A stretch of DNA of 64,000 bases from Lamellibrachia satsuma (lineage: Eukaryota; Annelida; Polychaeta; Sabellida; Siboglinidae), in NCBI GenBank assembly GCA_033239005.1, contig BSQZ01000001.1, positions 32,761,688 through 32,825,687 on the forward strand. Reading direction: 5' to 3'. Below the pieces are notes generated by a model. That model worked only from the letters and a program-made list of their open reading frames with translations. It did not search any database and was not told where the DNA came from. This document shows, in pieces, positions 34,799 through 46,518 of the stretch (positions within the stretch are counted from its first letter, which is position 1; every line of letters begins with the position of its first letter). A program made the position numbers and the translations under genes.

Positions 34799-36149
34799 GT
34801 GGCGCCACGTATAGACGTGAGGCTCGACGGGCCAGTTTCACGAATCTTAACAATCCTAAGCAATCCTTCTGTACAATCTCTCTGGCAGCGAAGCGTAGGT
34901 GGCTACTTTGAAATTTGGTGCGAGAAGTCCTGGGCTGAGGTCCAGGCAGATAGTTTTAGTTTTGAGTGTAGGGGATGCGCAAGGATGAAGGAAGTAGAGG
35001 TGGAGTTGGAAGAGCTGAGGCTGCTCGTTGTGGCAATGGTGGGAAGGGAACAGGGGAGTTGTGCCAGTAGTTCCGGTGGGGGAACTGTAGACGATAAAGT
35101 GGGGAAAGACACGAGAGATGCTAGGGAGAGCTCACCTCAGCCTGGGAGGAAGCTGAGAGGAGGGAAGGTGACAGGTCATAGGGAGACAGGACGTAAGGAG
35201 ACGGGAAGGAAAGGAACGGGAAGGAAGACAACCAGAGTGAAGGATAGGGGAGTAGGGGAGACAGGAGGGAAGGAGAAGGGAGTGGGGGAGACGGGAGGGA
35301 AGACAACCGGAGTGAAGGAGAGGGGAGTAGCGGAGACAGGAGGGAAGGAGAAGGGAGTGGGGGAGACGGGAGGGAAAACAACTGGAGTGAAGGAGAGGGG
35401 AGTAGGGGAGACAGGAGGGAAGGAGAAGGGAGTGGGGGAGACGGAAGGGAAAACAACCGGAGTGAAGGAGAGGGGAGTGGGAGAGACAAGAGCAAAGGAG
35501 TGGGAAGTGGGGGAGACAGGAGGGAAGGGGTCAGGACAGAATGTGATGGAGGGGATCGAAAGGAAGAGTTATTCTGCAGTAGTGATAGAGGGGGTGAGGA
35601 AGAGAGCGAGGGTGTTTGTGGGGGATTCGATAGTTAGGAAGACCGACAGAGTCTTAAACAAGGGAGATGATGTGGTGGTCTGCTTGCCTGGAGCCAAAAT
35701 AGAGGCGATAACTGAGAGGGTAAAAAACATCGTAGGCTCGGGTAAGGGTGGATCTGTTTTAGTACACGTAGGGACAAATAACGTAGAGAGGGAGGGTACA
35801 ACTGCCATAGTTAGGAAATATAGGCAGTTGGTCAGAACACTAAAACAGACGCGGGTTGAGCAGGTAATACTGTCAGGGATTTTACCTGTAATGGGCAGGA
35901 GGGTCACAAATATCGAAATTGTCGGGGATGGCAATTAACATGTTAGTCCAGAGGCTGTGTAGGGAAGAGGAAGTTGGATTTGTGGATTTATGGAGAAGTT
36001 TTGTTGGGAGGGCAGATATGTACATGAAGGATGGGCTTCATTTAAGTGGAAAAGGGGCGGCAGTATTCGCGGACAAACTTTCAGCAGCAGTAGATAGCGA
36101 CTTGGGTACAATGACAAATATTTTTGGAAGTAAACATTCTTTAAACTAG
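34799..36149 (+). pseudogene. CR1-like LINE ORF1 with SGNH-esterase domain (frameshifted)
   Basis: This is the ORF1-type protein of a CR1-clade non-LTR retrotransposon. The readable N-terminus has a partial zinc-ribbon/PHD-like remnant (WCEKSW then FECRGCARMKE), followed by a short coiled-coil-like segment. A strongly repetitive basic linker comes next (repeats of GVGETGGK and TTGVKERG, about residues 120-250), then an SGNH/GDSL hydrolase domain. The esterase blocks are visible: VFVGDSIVRK (block I serine), VHVGTNNVE (GxND-like) and, after a frameshift, DGLHLSGKGAAVFADKL (catalytic Asp/His block). The frame breaks between about 35919 and 35938, so the catalytic His block is in another frame. 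The N-terminus looks 5'-truncated; real element sequence seems to begin near 34890. CR1-like ORF1 proteins with an esterase are known in animals. The stop is at 36147-36149, just before ORF2. Confidence 0.82.
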
Positions 36150-39125
36150 AAGTGCAGGGGGGGTTACCTAGAGGTGTCTCAAGCAGAACAAGAGGCCACT
36201 AGCACAGATGAATCAATATCAAATCATCCGAAAAACATCTCTGAAAAAGGTTATAGATGCGTATGTTTAAATGCAAGGAGCATAGTAAATAAGAAAAACG
36301 AATTAAACATTATGGTAGAAGATATTGACCCTCACATAATTGGTATAACTGAATCATGGGCCAACATAGATATAACAGATGCTGAATTAGGACTGACAGG
36401 ATACGTAATGTTTAGGAAAGATCGAATAGGAAGAAGGGGCGGGGGAGTTATTTTATATGTTAAAGAATCTATTCAGGCTTATGAAATAAAACTAGAAAGG
36501 GAAGCAGATTGCGATGAAGCTGTTTGGTGCAAAATTGTTTCAGGAAATTCAAAATTAACTATTGGATTAGTTTACCGAAGTCCAAACATAAACGAAGAGG
36601 ACAACACAAAAATAAAAAACGCTATAAAGGAAGTTAGTAAAGGGGAATGTATCATAATGGGAGATTTTAACCATGGACACATACAATGGAATTCTCTAGA
36701 GAGCACAGGGATTGAGGATCAACAATTTCTATGTTTAATCCAGGATAGCTTTCTTACTCAGCACGTACTAGAACCAACCAGGGGAGAAAATGTATTAGAT
36801 ATAGTTTTGTCATCACAAAAAGAATTAGTGGACAATGTAAAAATATTTGAACCATTGGGTAATAGTGACCATAATCAAATACATTTTGACATCAATGTAA
36901 AATCAGAACGTAAAAATAAGAAAACGTACAAGAGAAACTTCCACAAAGGTAACTACAAAGATATGAGAAAATATTTAGCACAGCTAGATTGGAATAACAT
37001 GCTGATGAATAAGACCGCAATTGAATGTTGGAATATTCTAAAATATGAAATTGAGAGTATCATCGATAAATTTGTTCCCTTCCGAAAACAAGGAAAACGG
37101 TGTAGAAAGAAACACTTGTCAAAAGAGGCTATTAGAAAAATAATGCTAAAACAAACTATGTGGAGGGTTTATAGGCGTACCAGAAAGGAAGAAGACTATG
37201 CAAAATACAAAGAGGCACTTAATGCAGCTACAACTGAAATCAGACAATCTAAAAGAAGCTATGAGCAAAAACTGGCATGTAACATAAAAAATGACAGCAA
37301 GAGTTTTTATGCATATGTCAGGAGTAAACAAAACGTACAAGACAAGGTTGGACCTCTAGAAGACAGTGCTGGAAATATAATATCACAGGGGTTTTTAATG
37401 GCGGAAGACCTAAATGGTTACTTCAGTTCAGTGTTTACCAAAGAAGATATTAGTTCATTACCAGTTGCTGATGCTAAATTTCAGGGGGCTAAATCTGAAT
37501 ATTTAGGACCGTTAGTTGTAACTCCAGAATTGGTAGCTAAGAAAATAAAGGCAATGAAGGATAACAAATCACCGGGAGTGGATGGGATTCCTCCAAAATT
37601 ACTAATGGAAACAGTAGATCAAATCAGTATACCACTTGCAAGAGTATTCAACCTGTCATTAAAACAGGGAGTTGTTCCGTTTGAATGGAAAGAAGCAAAC
37701 ATCATACCATTATTTAAAAAGGGTTCGAGAAATAAGTCAGAGAATTACAGACCAGTGAGTTTAACGTCAGTGATTTGTAATTTATTAGAAAGGTTAATTA
37801 AAGACCATATGGTGGACTTCCTCGTTAAGCATAAATTATTAAATTCATCTCAACATGGATTCCTTAAAGCGAGGTCATGCTTAACAAATATGTTATGTTT
37901 TTTGGAAGAAATCACTAAGTGGATAGACGTGGGATCGCCAGTAGATATTATCTACTTAGATTTTCAAAAAGCTTTTGACAAAGTGCCACATCAAAGATTG
38001 CTACTTAAATTAAAAGCCCATGGTATCGGGGATAGCATATCTGACTGGATAGAACAATGGCTGACTGACAGAAGACAACGAGTTGTAGTAGATGGAGAAG
38101 TTTCAAATTGGAAATCGATTTTGAGTGGGGTACCTCAAGGATCAGTATTAGGACCTATATTATTCTTAATTTATATCAATGACTTGGACGACAGTATAAC
38201 AAGTGACGTACTGAAATTTGCGGATGACACAAAACTGTTTAGAAAGGTTAATACTGATGGTGATAAACAACATTTACAAAACGATCTAGACAGATTAGTG
38301 AAATGGTCTGAGAAATGGCAGATGCTATTCAATTTTGGGAAATGTAAATGCCTACATACAGGACATGGGAACTTGAATGTAAACTATAAAATGGGAGATA
38401 CTGTTCTGGGTACTACTGTAAAAGAAAAGGACTTAGGAGTTACAATAAGCGCTGATATGAAAGTTTCAGAGCAGTGTGGTATTGCAGCTTCAAAGGGTAA
38501 TCAAATTCTTGGATTGATTAGAAGAAGCATAACATACAAGGGAAAAAAGTTAATTATACCTCTTTATAAAGCAATAGTTAGACCTCATTTAGAATATTGT
38601 ATACAAGCATGGAGACCATATCGTAAGAAGGATATAGATACGCTTGAACGCATACAAAGGAGAGCAACTAAAATGATTCCAGAACTTAGAGACCTTAGTT
38701 ATGAAGAACGCCTGAAAGAATGTGGTTTAACAACTCTAGAGACAAGGAGGTTAAGAGGAGATCAGATTGAAGTTTTTAAGATATTGAATGGGTAAGAAAA
38801 TATTGATAGAAATATGTTTTTCTCACTCAAGAAGGATAGCAGAACTAGAGGACATGAGGTAAAATTAGTAAAGGATCAATGTAGATTGGACATCAGGAAG
38901 CACTCGTTCTCACAGAGGACAATAAATGAATGGAACAAATTGTCTACAGATTGTGTAACTGCTAGCAGCGTGAATATGTTTAAAAACAAGGTTGACACAT
39001 ATATCAGGAGGGCGGGTTATAAGTAGGTGAACATTGTTGGACTCTCGATAAGCCAATGGCTTCCTTGTCCACTTGCCATCTGGGCCTTTGGCTTGGAAGG
39101 CAAATCTTGTTAAATCTTGTTAAGC
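34890..39125 (+). mobile_element. Near full-length CR1-like non-LTR retrotransposon
   Basis: The element comprises a 5'-truncated ORF1, ORF2, and a 3' tail with the conserved segment GATAAGCCAATGGCTTCC and a final short tandem of about 9-10 bp (AATCTTGTT units, about 39100-39125). CR1 elements typically end in short direct repeats rather than poly-A. Five other pieces of the same family lie in the window (about 2850, 3870-5450, 29222-29765, 50745-52415, 57545-57720), so this family was active in this genome. No target duplication is expected or seen. Confidence 0.88.
36174..39026 (+). pseudogene. CR1-like LINE ORF2: endonuclease-reverse transcriptase, one internal stop
   Basis: This is the polyprotein that nicks target DNA and reverse-transcribes the element RNA. 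The AP-type endonuclease spans about residues 28-240: CLNARSIVNKKNEL, GITESW, GGGVILYVKE, MGDFNHGH (near 162) and GNSDHNQIHF (near 230). The reverse transcriptase follows: KSPGVDGIPPKLL (near 464), NYRPVSLTS, IYLDFQKAFDKVPH, SGVPQGSVLGP and the catalytic FADD (near 681), then the usual C-terminal [14 protein letters not shown] region. A TAA at 38793-38795 interrupts the frame where other copies in this window read Tyr in an NGYE motif. The same frame then continues to 39026, ending in RAGYK. It is therefore almost intact, with a single nonsense change plus the ORF1 frameshift. It is autonomous-type but probably dead at this locus, unless the stop is an error or a readthrough. Confidence 0.93.
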
Positions 39126-39696
39126 AAACTGCGCGTCGTAGTCGCAGCTTGAAATCAATACAAAACTTATACTGTCGATTGAAACTATAAATTAATTTAA
39201 ATACTATTTAATATGTTCTGAACATGTTTGCTTCATAAATTATACATCTATGGCGCACGTGTTTGATGATTTTGTTAAGCCTTTTTTCTGCAGTTCGTCT
39301 GATCGAGTTCACCAGTCAAGTCACTTGACCGATTTCCCCCAACTTGATTGGCTGAGAGTCTTGTTTACAAACACAATCCACCATGTGCTTCATTGTGCTT
39401 GGGTTGTTTTGTCATGTTTGTAGTAATTAAATAGGAGTTTGTGACAACTGAATAGATAATTTTGATACCGACTTTTAATGATTCTTTTTTCTAGTGACAC
39501 TGCAATTGGTCAAAGCACTACAGAGTGAAACAACAAAGAAATGTATGAAAGCAATGAATTTCAGCTAGGTCATTATTTATTTCATTTTTAATTACATCAA
39601 ATTGAATTGCAGAACTGCCCCCTCTGGCCCCCTTGGGTAAATCTTTCCTACACTGTCCTCTTTGTAATTTCCCTTATTAAATGTTTAGACACTGAA

Positions 39697-40074
39697 ATGG
39701 GTCCAAAGAAGAAAAGAAGAACAACAGCTCGGCAGCATATTACAGAGAACTTCAGTGCTTTGCCTAGTGATTGGATATGTTGGAACGGACATGTACTGTT
39801 TATGTACACAGAGAACGCATGCTCTGCAGCCAAAACAATTCGAACTGTTGATGATAGATTTGGATTCAGACCAGCCTACTCGCAGATTGAGACTTTAGTG
39901 GCCAAAAGTATTGAAAAGTTTAAACGGCATTCCCGAGAAGGTGAACAGCAGTGGTTTGATGGTATCTGCCGAGAAGTATTCCACAGCCGTGTAGACCCCC
40001 TTGCAGCTGCCCCTGAATCAGAATCCACTCCAGTCCACCCAGAATCAGCCTTGCCTCCATCCAGCTTTAATTAA
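39697..40074 (+). CDS. Unrecognised small ORF (125 aa from MGPKKKRR)
   Basis: From ATG at 39697 it encodes a basic start (MGPKKKRRTTARQH), a hydrophilic middle with SDWICWNGHVLFMYT, DDRFGFRPAYSQIETLV and QQWFDGICREVF, and a proline/serine-rich end (PESESTPVHPESALPPS), with TAA at 40072-40074. The composition is complex and not repeat-like, so it may be a real exon or a gene relic. The open frame extends upstream to 39607, next to TTGAATTGCAG, which would serve as a 3' splice site. No known domain was recognised. It sits between the CR1 element and the GC-edged DNA transposon, so it could belong to an older mobile element. Confidence 0.35.
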   Translation: MGPKKKRRTTARQHITENFSALPSDWICWNGHVLFMYTENACSAAKTIRTVDDRFGFRPAYSQIETLVAKSIEKFKRHSREGEQQWFDGICREVFHSRVDPLAAAPESESTPVHPESALPPSSFN

Positions 40075-40306
40075 ATCGAAATGCTGAAAAAAAGTGTAAC
40101 TTTGTCATGTGATCGGCCAGAGGATGGAAGTCACGCCCATGATCAGCATTGACCCATACAGTGTTTACCATCTTGGATATCCACTTTTTTTTACAGATCG
40201 ATCATCTAAGGACCAAAATCAATTCTTTCGAAGATTTAAACAAAACTAGGCATTTTTATTAAACAGACTGCGCACATTACTTAAGCTAGTCACATACTAT
40301 ACACAC

Positions 40307-41769
40307 TAGTGCCCTGCGCGGGCCTATAATTTGAGCCCAAACCCGGCCCGCAATTAGGAGTTAGAGTCCAGGCGCGGCCCAGGCCCGCAACAAATTTTCA
40401 AGCCCGGCCCGGCCCCGGCCCGCAAACTAGAATTTAAGCGCAGACCCGGCCCAGGCCCGACCCAGGCCGTGAATGTTTGGCCCAGGCCCGGTCCGGCCCG
40501 CAAGTTTCAGGCCCATACCCGCGGGCCAAAGACGGGTAAGCCTGCGGCCCGCAAGCCCGCGGCCCGCTAAGTTTAGAGAAGATAAACCTATAATCTTATA
40601 AGAAAGACGAAACACAAATAAACTGTAAAACAGACTTATTGTTTTATTAAATAAAAATAATATATGAACATTGTATAATGTTTACTACTGAAATACTAGT
40701 GTCAGTTGTTGTTTAGTAGTGTCTAGCTAGTAGCTAGTACTAGCTACTACTACTATGTCACCCATTGGCACTGACACCCAGTGGCATTTCCAGCAGGTCT
40801 GCAGTCACTAGCCTGAGACAGATTAGGTTCAGACATGTGTGAATTAGTACAAGTGTGAATGAATCAGTATTGGGGAAATTGTAGACACTGAACATTAGAC
40901 ATTAGTTAACACAATTAAAAAATACCAAACACGAACTGGGGTGGGTACTGGGTAGTGGGCAGTGGCCAGTGGCCAGTGGGCTGGTAATTCAGGCAGGCAA
41001 TATTTGGAGGGAAGACATAGACAATACAATGTTCACTGGTTGGGTCAAAGGGTGATAAGTTGGTGGTTAATCATGGCTTGATTGCCTCTGCAAATATGTC
41101 TAAAGTAAACATTTGGGGCTGGCTGCTTCCAGCCAGGTGAACTTAAGTGGCCTGATAGGGGGCCATTAGATCTATGCAAAAGGGTACATTCATGCCAAAA
41201 ATATGCAGTTTACAGAGTCTACTCCAGTCACAATGTCTTGGAAAGCCAGTACATGTTCAAAGAATTACAATACAAAGATATGGGCATGCGACTATGCATA
41301 TATTTTATATGAAATGTCTCTATTAAAAGAATGCACATTATTCAAATTATACCATAGGAAGTCCCATTGTTGAAGAGGTCAAACTGCATTCCAATATATA
41401 AAGCACTAGTGTCATTCATAAATCCATGCAATGTCTCAATTTGCAACTATATAATACTAAAGAAATAATGTTAAGCATTCATTAACCGGAATTACAATTT
41501 ATAATAAGTTTTTATTAATAATAAAATGAATAATCTGGGTTTGTATGAATGTTTTTATTATGTCCAGGCCCAGCCCAAGCCCGGCCCGCTCACACTAGGC
41601 CCAGGCTAGGCCCAAGCCCGATGTGTTTAAATTGTTTTCAGCCCAGGCCCGGCCCGGGCCCGCAATATGTAGGCAATATGTAGGCCCAGGCCCGGCCCGG
41701 CCCGGCCCGGCCCGGCCCGGCAGCCCGCGGGCCGGGCCGGGCCTAAAGCCCGGCCCGTACAGGGCACTA
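40307..41769. mobile_element. Non-autonomous hAT-like DNA transposon with GGCCCG-rich ends and 8-bp TSD
   Basis: The terminal inverted repeats start TAGTGCCCTG at the left (40307) and end CAGGGCACTA at the right (41769). They are flanked by a perfect 8-bp direct repeat ATACACAC at 40299-40306 and 41770-41777. About 260 bp inside the left end and 200 bp inside the right end consist of irregular GGCCCGG/CCGGCCC motifs; the middle (40590-41560) is AT-rich and non-coding. An 8-bp duplication and these ends fit the hAT superfamily, though other 8-bp-TSD groups are not excluded. No transposase is present. A truncated relative lies at about 61515-62310. Confidence 0.8.
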
Positions 41770-42418
41770 ATACACACCTGGACATAAGTGAACCGGATTC
41801 TCGATGGGCAGAACCATTTAACGAATCAGCTTTAACTAGCCTAAGTTACACGGCTTTCTGTTGACGTACTTACTTTTATTTTTGTATCTCAATGTGTTCA
41901 TTACATCATTCAAAATCACTTCCGGTACAAAAGGGGCATATAATGGTATAACATAATATTTTTATGGCACAGTGTCAAAATTGTATGCACCAGTGCACAC
42001 TCTTTCTACTTATCCACCCAACTATTGTGGGGAACACATTTGAAAGATGTCGTAGGGTGTTTGAAACCATCATTGTTGTGACAGGATTGAAGTAGAGTTC
42101 TAGGTCTACGTGAGCGATTTTGGCACCGATTTGTTGTCGTTTAGATAAATATCTTGTCTACACATTGCAACTTGGATCTTGATTATGTACCCTCCCGCTT
42201 TGATGGAAAGCATTCATATTTGTACCTGTTGCCAGCCGCTTATTATAGACTTAGTAGGTCACCACTACCAGTAGTGCCTACGTGGAGGGGGGCGGTGGGG
42301 TTGGACCTGATGCATCTGGTGTGCGTGCGTTGGAGGAGGTGCGTGTTTCCACATTTGTTTACGTAAGTAAATAATAAATGATCCATCAGCAGGACTCGAT
42401 CAGACACAGAGGGCAGGC

Positions 42419-42539
42419 AGTCCGTAAATGAACATGTTTTATGTATCGTGTGAACAACGATAATAAAAGTTTTTTATACACTTAGAAAATAATACTCAAA
42501 ATTTAAAACGGGATATGCAATACACTGTACTCAGCTTCA

Positions 42540-42541
<2 letters not shown>
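42419..42541. repeat. Dispersed repeat copy 1 (partner at 44888-45003)
   Basis: Both copies contain 'CGTGTGAACARCGAYAATAAA', then 'AAAACGGGATATGCAATACA'. Identity is moderate over about 120 bp. The family is unknown. Confidence 0.65.
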
Positions 42542-42635
<94 letters not shown>

Positions 42636-42700
42636 TAATATATGTGTGTGCGTGCGTGCGTACGTGCGTGTGTGCGCGTGCGTGTGTGTGTGCGTGACAT
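42541..42700. repeat. (TA)n followed by (GTGC/GT)n
   Basis: An uninterrupted TA run to 42631 is followed by TGTGTGTGCGTGCGTGCG-type sequence. Confidence 0.95.
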
Positions 42701-43327
42701 TTCAATTCCCAAAATACTTGTACCTTTTATGAACCCCCCCTTTTACAGACATGGTATTACACATAAATTGGTCCCTTCTTAACTGCAATTAACAATTTAT
42801 AAACCACCTGCGTTGGCATAACAATGCCCATATAACCAATATATTTGCTTGTAGTTAGTGTACCAGTGACTAAAGTGACCCCCCAAACATGTACATCATT
42901 AATTTTGAAAGGGTATAGGTGAGAAGATTTGTCCACATTGGAACAAAGGGTATGTTCTACAATTTCAATCAAACTTGCTGGTCTCTGTTTTGAATAAAGA
43001 CAATATCAGACCAATTTACATGCTGACAAATCAGTTCAGTTTGTCTTCTTTGGGTGCACAAAGGCAGTGTTGCAATTTGTAATCTGTTTATATTAGAACC
43101 TTGCAATTTATATGTTCTGCTCTTAGACTACTGGTTGTTGAGAGGGTTAGCACATGCCAATATAACATGCTCAAAATCCCCTTTGAACTTTTTAATCATA
43201 CTGTTGGCACCAGATTATTCTTATACTGGTGTAGGGCTGCAGGCAGTCTGACTTGAGTCACCTTACTTCTACAGAGGAAGACTCAGCTGGAAGTTCTTTG
43301 CAGTTAGAACTGTCCACCAGTGTCAAG

Positions 43328-43518
43328 TGGCATGGTCTTCTGACTGCATTCCATGGCTAACTGATGGGTTAACTAATGACTGGCGGTTTGAGGACATCCT
43401 GGTGGCTTTATTAAAGAAACAGTGGCATGGTCTCCTGACAGCAATCCATGGCTAACTGATGGGTTAACTGATGACTGGCGGTTTGAGGACATCCTGGTGG
43501 CTTTATTAAAGAAACAGG
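43328..43518. repeat. 95-bp tandem duplication
   Basis: Two units begin TGGCATGGTCTYCTGAC and end TTATTAAAGAAACAG, with a few differences. Confidence 0.9.
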
Positions 43519-43780
43519 GATTATGGCCTGAACTGGCAGCCTACAATTGTTTGTTTAACAGTGTTTCTGACTGGGAAAAGATGCTGCCTGTTGCCTTTTT
43601 GGGTATCAAAGTCATGGTCATGGGAGAATGTCACCATGGGGGTGTAGGGATGGTAAGGGGGTAACCGTCTTGGGAGGTACTGAGACTCGGTGGTATCACA
43701 GTCATATTAATATTAATTAGAAATACCAAATAACAAAGTATTTTAAAATTTGTAGTATTATTTTCTAGGTATTTAAAAAA

Positions 43781-43784
<4 letters not shown>

Positions 43785-43860
<76 letters not shown>
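43785..43860. repeat. (TA)n/(GT)n microsatellite
   Basis: A TA run of about 32 units is followed by GTGTGTGTGTGT. Confidence 0.95.
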
Positions 43861-44885
43861 TTATGTTATATGTTATTCTTTTTCGTATAATGCCAAATAA
43901 AAGCGTTATAATGTAACACTAGTTTGTCATAAATTTAACAAGTATATCAGAAGATGCACAGAAAAAAGAAGAGACCACAGTGAAGCGAGTGACGCTTTGC
44001 CATTCTGCCTTGGGCTCGGGCAATTAGTGGAGCACTTTACAGATTTGGTGTGGGACCTCCTCCACAACACAGGATCTCTTTTGGTTGCTTTATTGAACTA
44101 CTCAAGGGAGAGTGTATGTCGACCCCTAAGCCATTGTAGTCTCCCACCCGACTACTGACATAACCCTGTGTGTCATAGTTCCCAACCTATTTACTGTAGG
44201 AATTATCTTTTGCTTATATACTATGTCATGACCAAAAAGACGAATTTGTGGTGTGTGTCTTTCAAACATGTTCAATCTAAATTTAGCTGAAGTGGCAACA
44301 TCTAATGAAAATATTTAAAATATTTATTCATTAGAATGTTTGTTATATGCAATAAACCATATGGTGATCCAGCATGCATGATAAAAACTGCGTATATAAT
44401 ATTACTAATCGATTTTATTGATATTGGATTATGCATATTCAATCATAGCTATGTACATCCGCCGGAAGTGGTCAACCTAAGATGGCGCCTACAACAAACA
44501 AGCAGACACATGCTCTTTATTTGGCCCTTATAGGTACAAGTATTAGTATTAGTATTACAAATATAAATATAGCACACATATCAAATAAGGGTCAAATATA
44601 CAACGACGGCGCTTTATCATGCTGCTATTACCAGAAGGGGCTGTATGGAGTTAGTAATCTGAAATTTACGAATCTGTCACCATTAATTATCACTAGTAAT
44701 AAACATATGCCCCAATACATTAATTGCCGCTCCATTTAAATGTGCAACAATATAATAGATCATATCTATATACAATACCAAACCAACATTTTTGCACAAA
44801 CCTAGCTTTTCATCATATAATGAGAATTAAAGCCGACATTGTTTGCAGATGATCCCTTAGCAACACTCGAAGAGACACACAGGAC
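43860..44885. other. Gene-free stretch
   Basis: Short ORFs without recognisable domains. A CCGCCGGAAGTGGTC motif near 44459 resembles an ETS-type site but is unsupported by any gene start. Confidence 0.4.
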
Positions 44886-44887
44886 AG

Positions 44888-45003
44888 TTAGTCCGTTGAT
44901 GAACATCTTTCGTGTATCGCGTGAACAGCGACAATAAAGATATTTCCTAGAAAGTAGTACACAATATCTAAAACGGGATATGCAATACAGAGTTATTTCA
45001 CCA
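44888..45003. repeat. Dispersed repeat copy 2
   Basis: This is the partner of 42419-42541, with the same order of blocks. It lies 120 bp before the LINE 3' fragment. Confidence 0.65.
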
Positions 45004-45119
45004 ATTGTTATGTGGAAAATAAATAATATGACACAATATTGTAAGGTAGGTGGATTCGCTATAAGGTAGTTTGAAAATAAATAAACAAACACAGTCATTT
45101 CAACAATCAATACATAAAC

Positions 45120-45385
45120 TTGAAAGCTTCAAGCTATGTCTGTCAATTAATGAAGATTATGGAATGATCTACCGGAAGTAGTTGTAACTGCCCCAAGTGT
45201 CAACTCATTTAAAAACCGCCTAGATAGACATTGGAGTACTGAGGAGTTTCTCTACAACTACAAAGCTGCCTTGCAAGGAAGTCGTAGAAAATTCCAAGGG
45301 ATAATTGAAGATCTGACCACCGAGGCCACCGCCTACGGTCAGGAAGAACCTAAGTAAACCTAAGTAAGTAAGTAAAGGAAGTGTA
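45120..45385 (+). mobile_element. 3' end of a third LINE lineage
   Basis: The frame from 45154 to 45357 reads RLWNDLPEVVVTAPSVNSF, then KNRLDRHW and a terminal EEPK stop. The motif 'WNxLPxxVVxAPSVNSFKNRLDxHW' is the usual C-terminus of CR1/L2-like ORF2 proteins but differs from the 36-39 kb family. A (CTAAGTAAG)-type tail follows the stop. Only the last ~70 codons remain. Confidence 0.75.
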
Positions 45386-45389
45386 TTGC

Positions 45390-46470
45390 ATGATAAAATA
45401 AACTTCCATCGCCTAGGTGCTGTTATACACATCACTCGATCAGTACCAACCCCTCAGACTGTCGCCGTGCCATCCATGAGCGAAATGCCACCTGTGCACG
45501 GCGCCGCTGCGTCCTGTAGGCTAGTCACCACGTTCCTGTGCACACATAAAGAACACTTTCTTTTTGTTCGCCTTTGTATTGGAACACTTTTTTTATTCTT
45601 CACATATTTTGTCCCGACTGGTTGTCAACTTCACGCACAACACCGCATCAAGCATACCGTGTGTGTCACATGCCAAGAATGTGTATTGAATCCGAAGCCA
45701 TGCAATCCACCAATTGGAGTCTTTCACAAATGGGTTTTGTCAGGTGCGTCAACAGAAGCACCAACTTCCCCTGGACTGTTATGTAAGAAACTAATTTGAA
45801 GAACGTGCTGGTCGGTCAACAGTAATAAACCCTTGTTGGACTAGCCGCAGTTCATTTGGTGATCTCTTGATTGTTCACGGGCAGCTGAACCACTGTATTG
45901 TCTGTGCTGGATATAGGCAACGAACCATGACAGGCATTTCCTTCGACCCAACAGACGATGTTGCCCGTGTTTTCGTAATAGCATGTAAGCTGCATGTTTA
46001 TGTCGGTCGATGTCAAAAGCTTCGCTCCGATCCAGTTAAGCCGTACCACCCCTTTGTGGTTGTCACTGACCGTCAACTACTCATTCGGAAGCGCTGTTTC
46101 AGTTGATAGTGTGTTACAATCAGAATTGGGGTTAATTACATTGTAATTAGAACAGAGGCTGCCCGAAATAACCCGTGGCGCCTCTGTACGACACGCACTT
46201 CGCGCGAATCGTTTGCCGTGCGTTTACACAATCGCGTATCTATGCCAATGCGCTTATTCAAAAGAGCAGGTTCATGGAATTTATTGTGGGACATTGTGGG
46301 AACTCATAAAACATTAAATAGGTGCACTTAAATGATATTATTTTCTCATCTACTTTGGCACGTTAAACCACCGTTAGAGAGCACAAACGTCTCAGGTTTC
46401 TTTAGTCTACCTTGCCACTTCAGCTAAATTTAGATTGAACATATTAACAAACTTGATTATCGCATGGTTG
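45390..46470. other. Unassigned stretch with small ORFs
   Basis: A + strand frame 45386-45799 (137 aa, contains cysteines and a hydrophobic stretch near residues 55-75) has no recognised domain and no convincing splice context. I do not call it a gene. Confidence 0.35.
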
Positions 46471-46471
46471 C

Positions 46472-46474
46472 AGT

Positions 46475-46518
<44 letters not shown>

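Noticed and set aside
35121..35495. - strand SPLPSPSLRL-type frame of 124 aa
   Set aside because: Shadow of the repetitive LINE ORF1 linker on the other strand.
43130..43290. Third copy of the 13.9/27.3 kb MITE
   Set aside because: GTTGTTGAGAGGGTTAGCAC and a few inner words are shared, but no termini or target duplication could be found, so it is at most a remnant.
45386..45799. 137-aa frame as a secreted or membrane protein
   Set aside because: The hydrophobic stretch is internal and weak, no domain is recognised and no splice or promoter context supports it.
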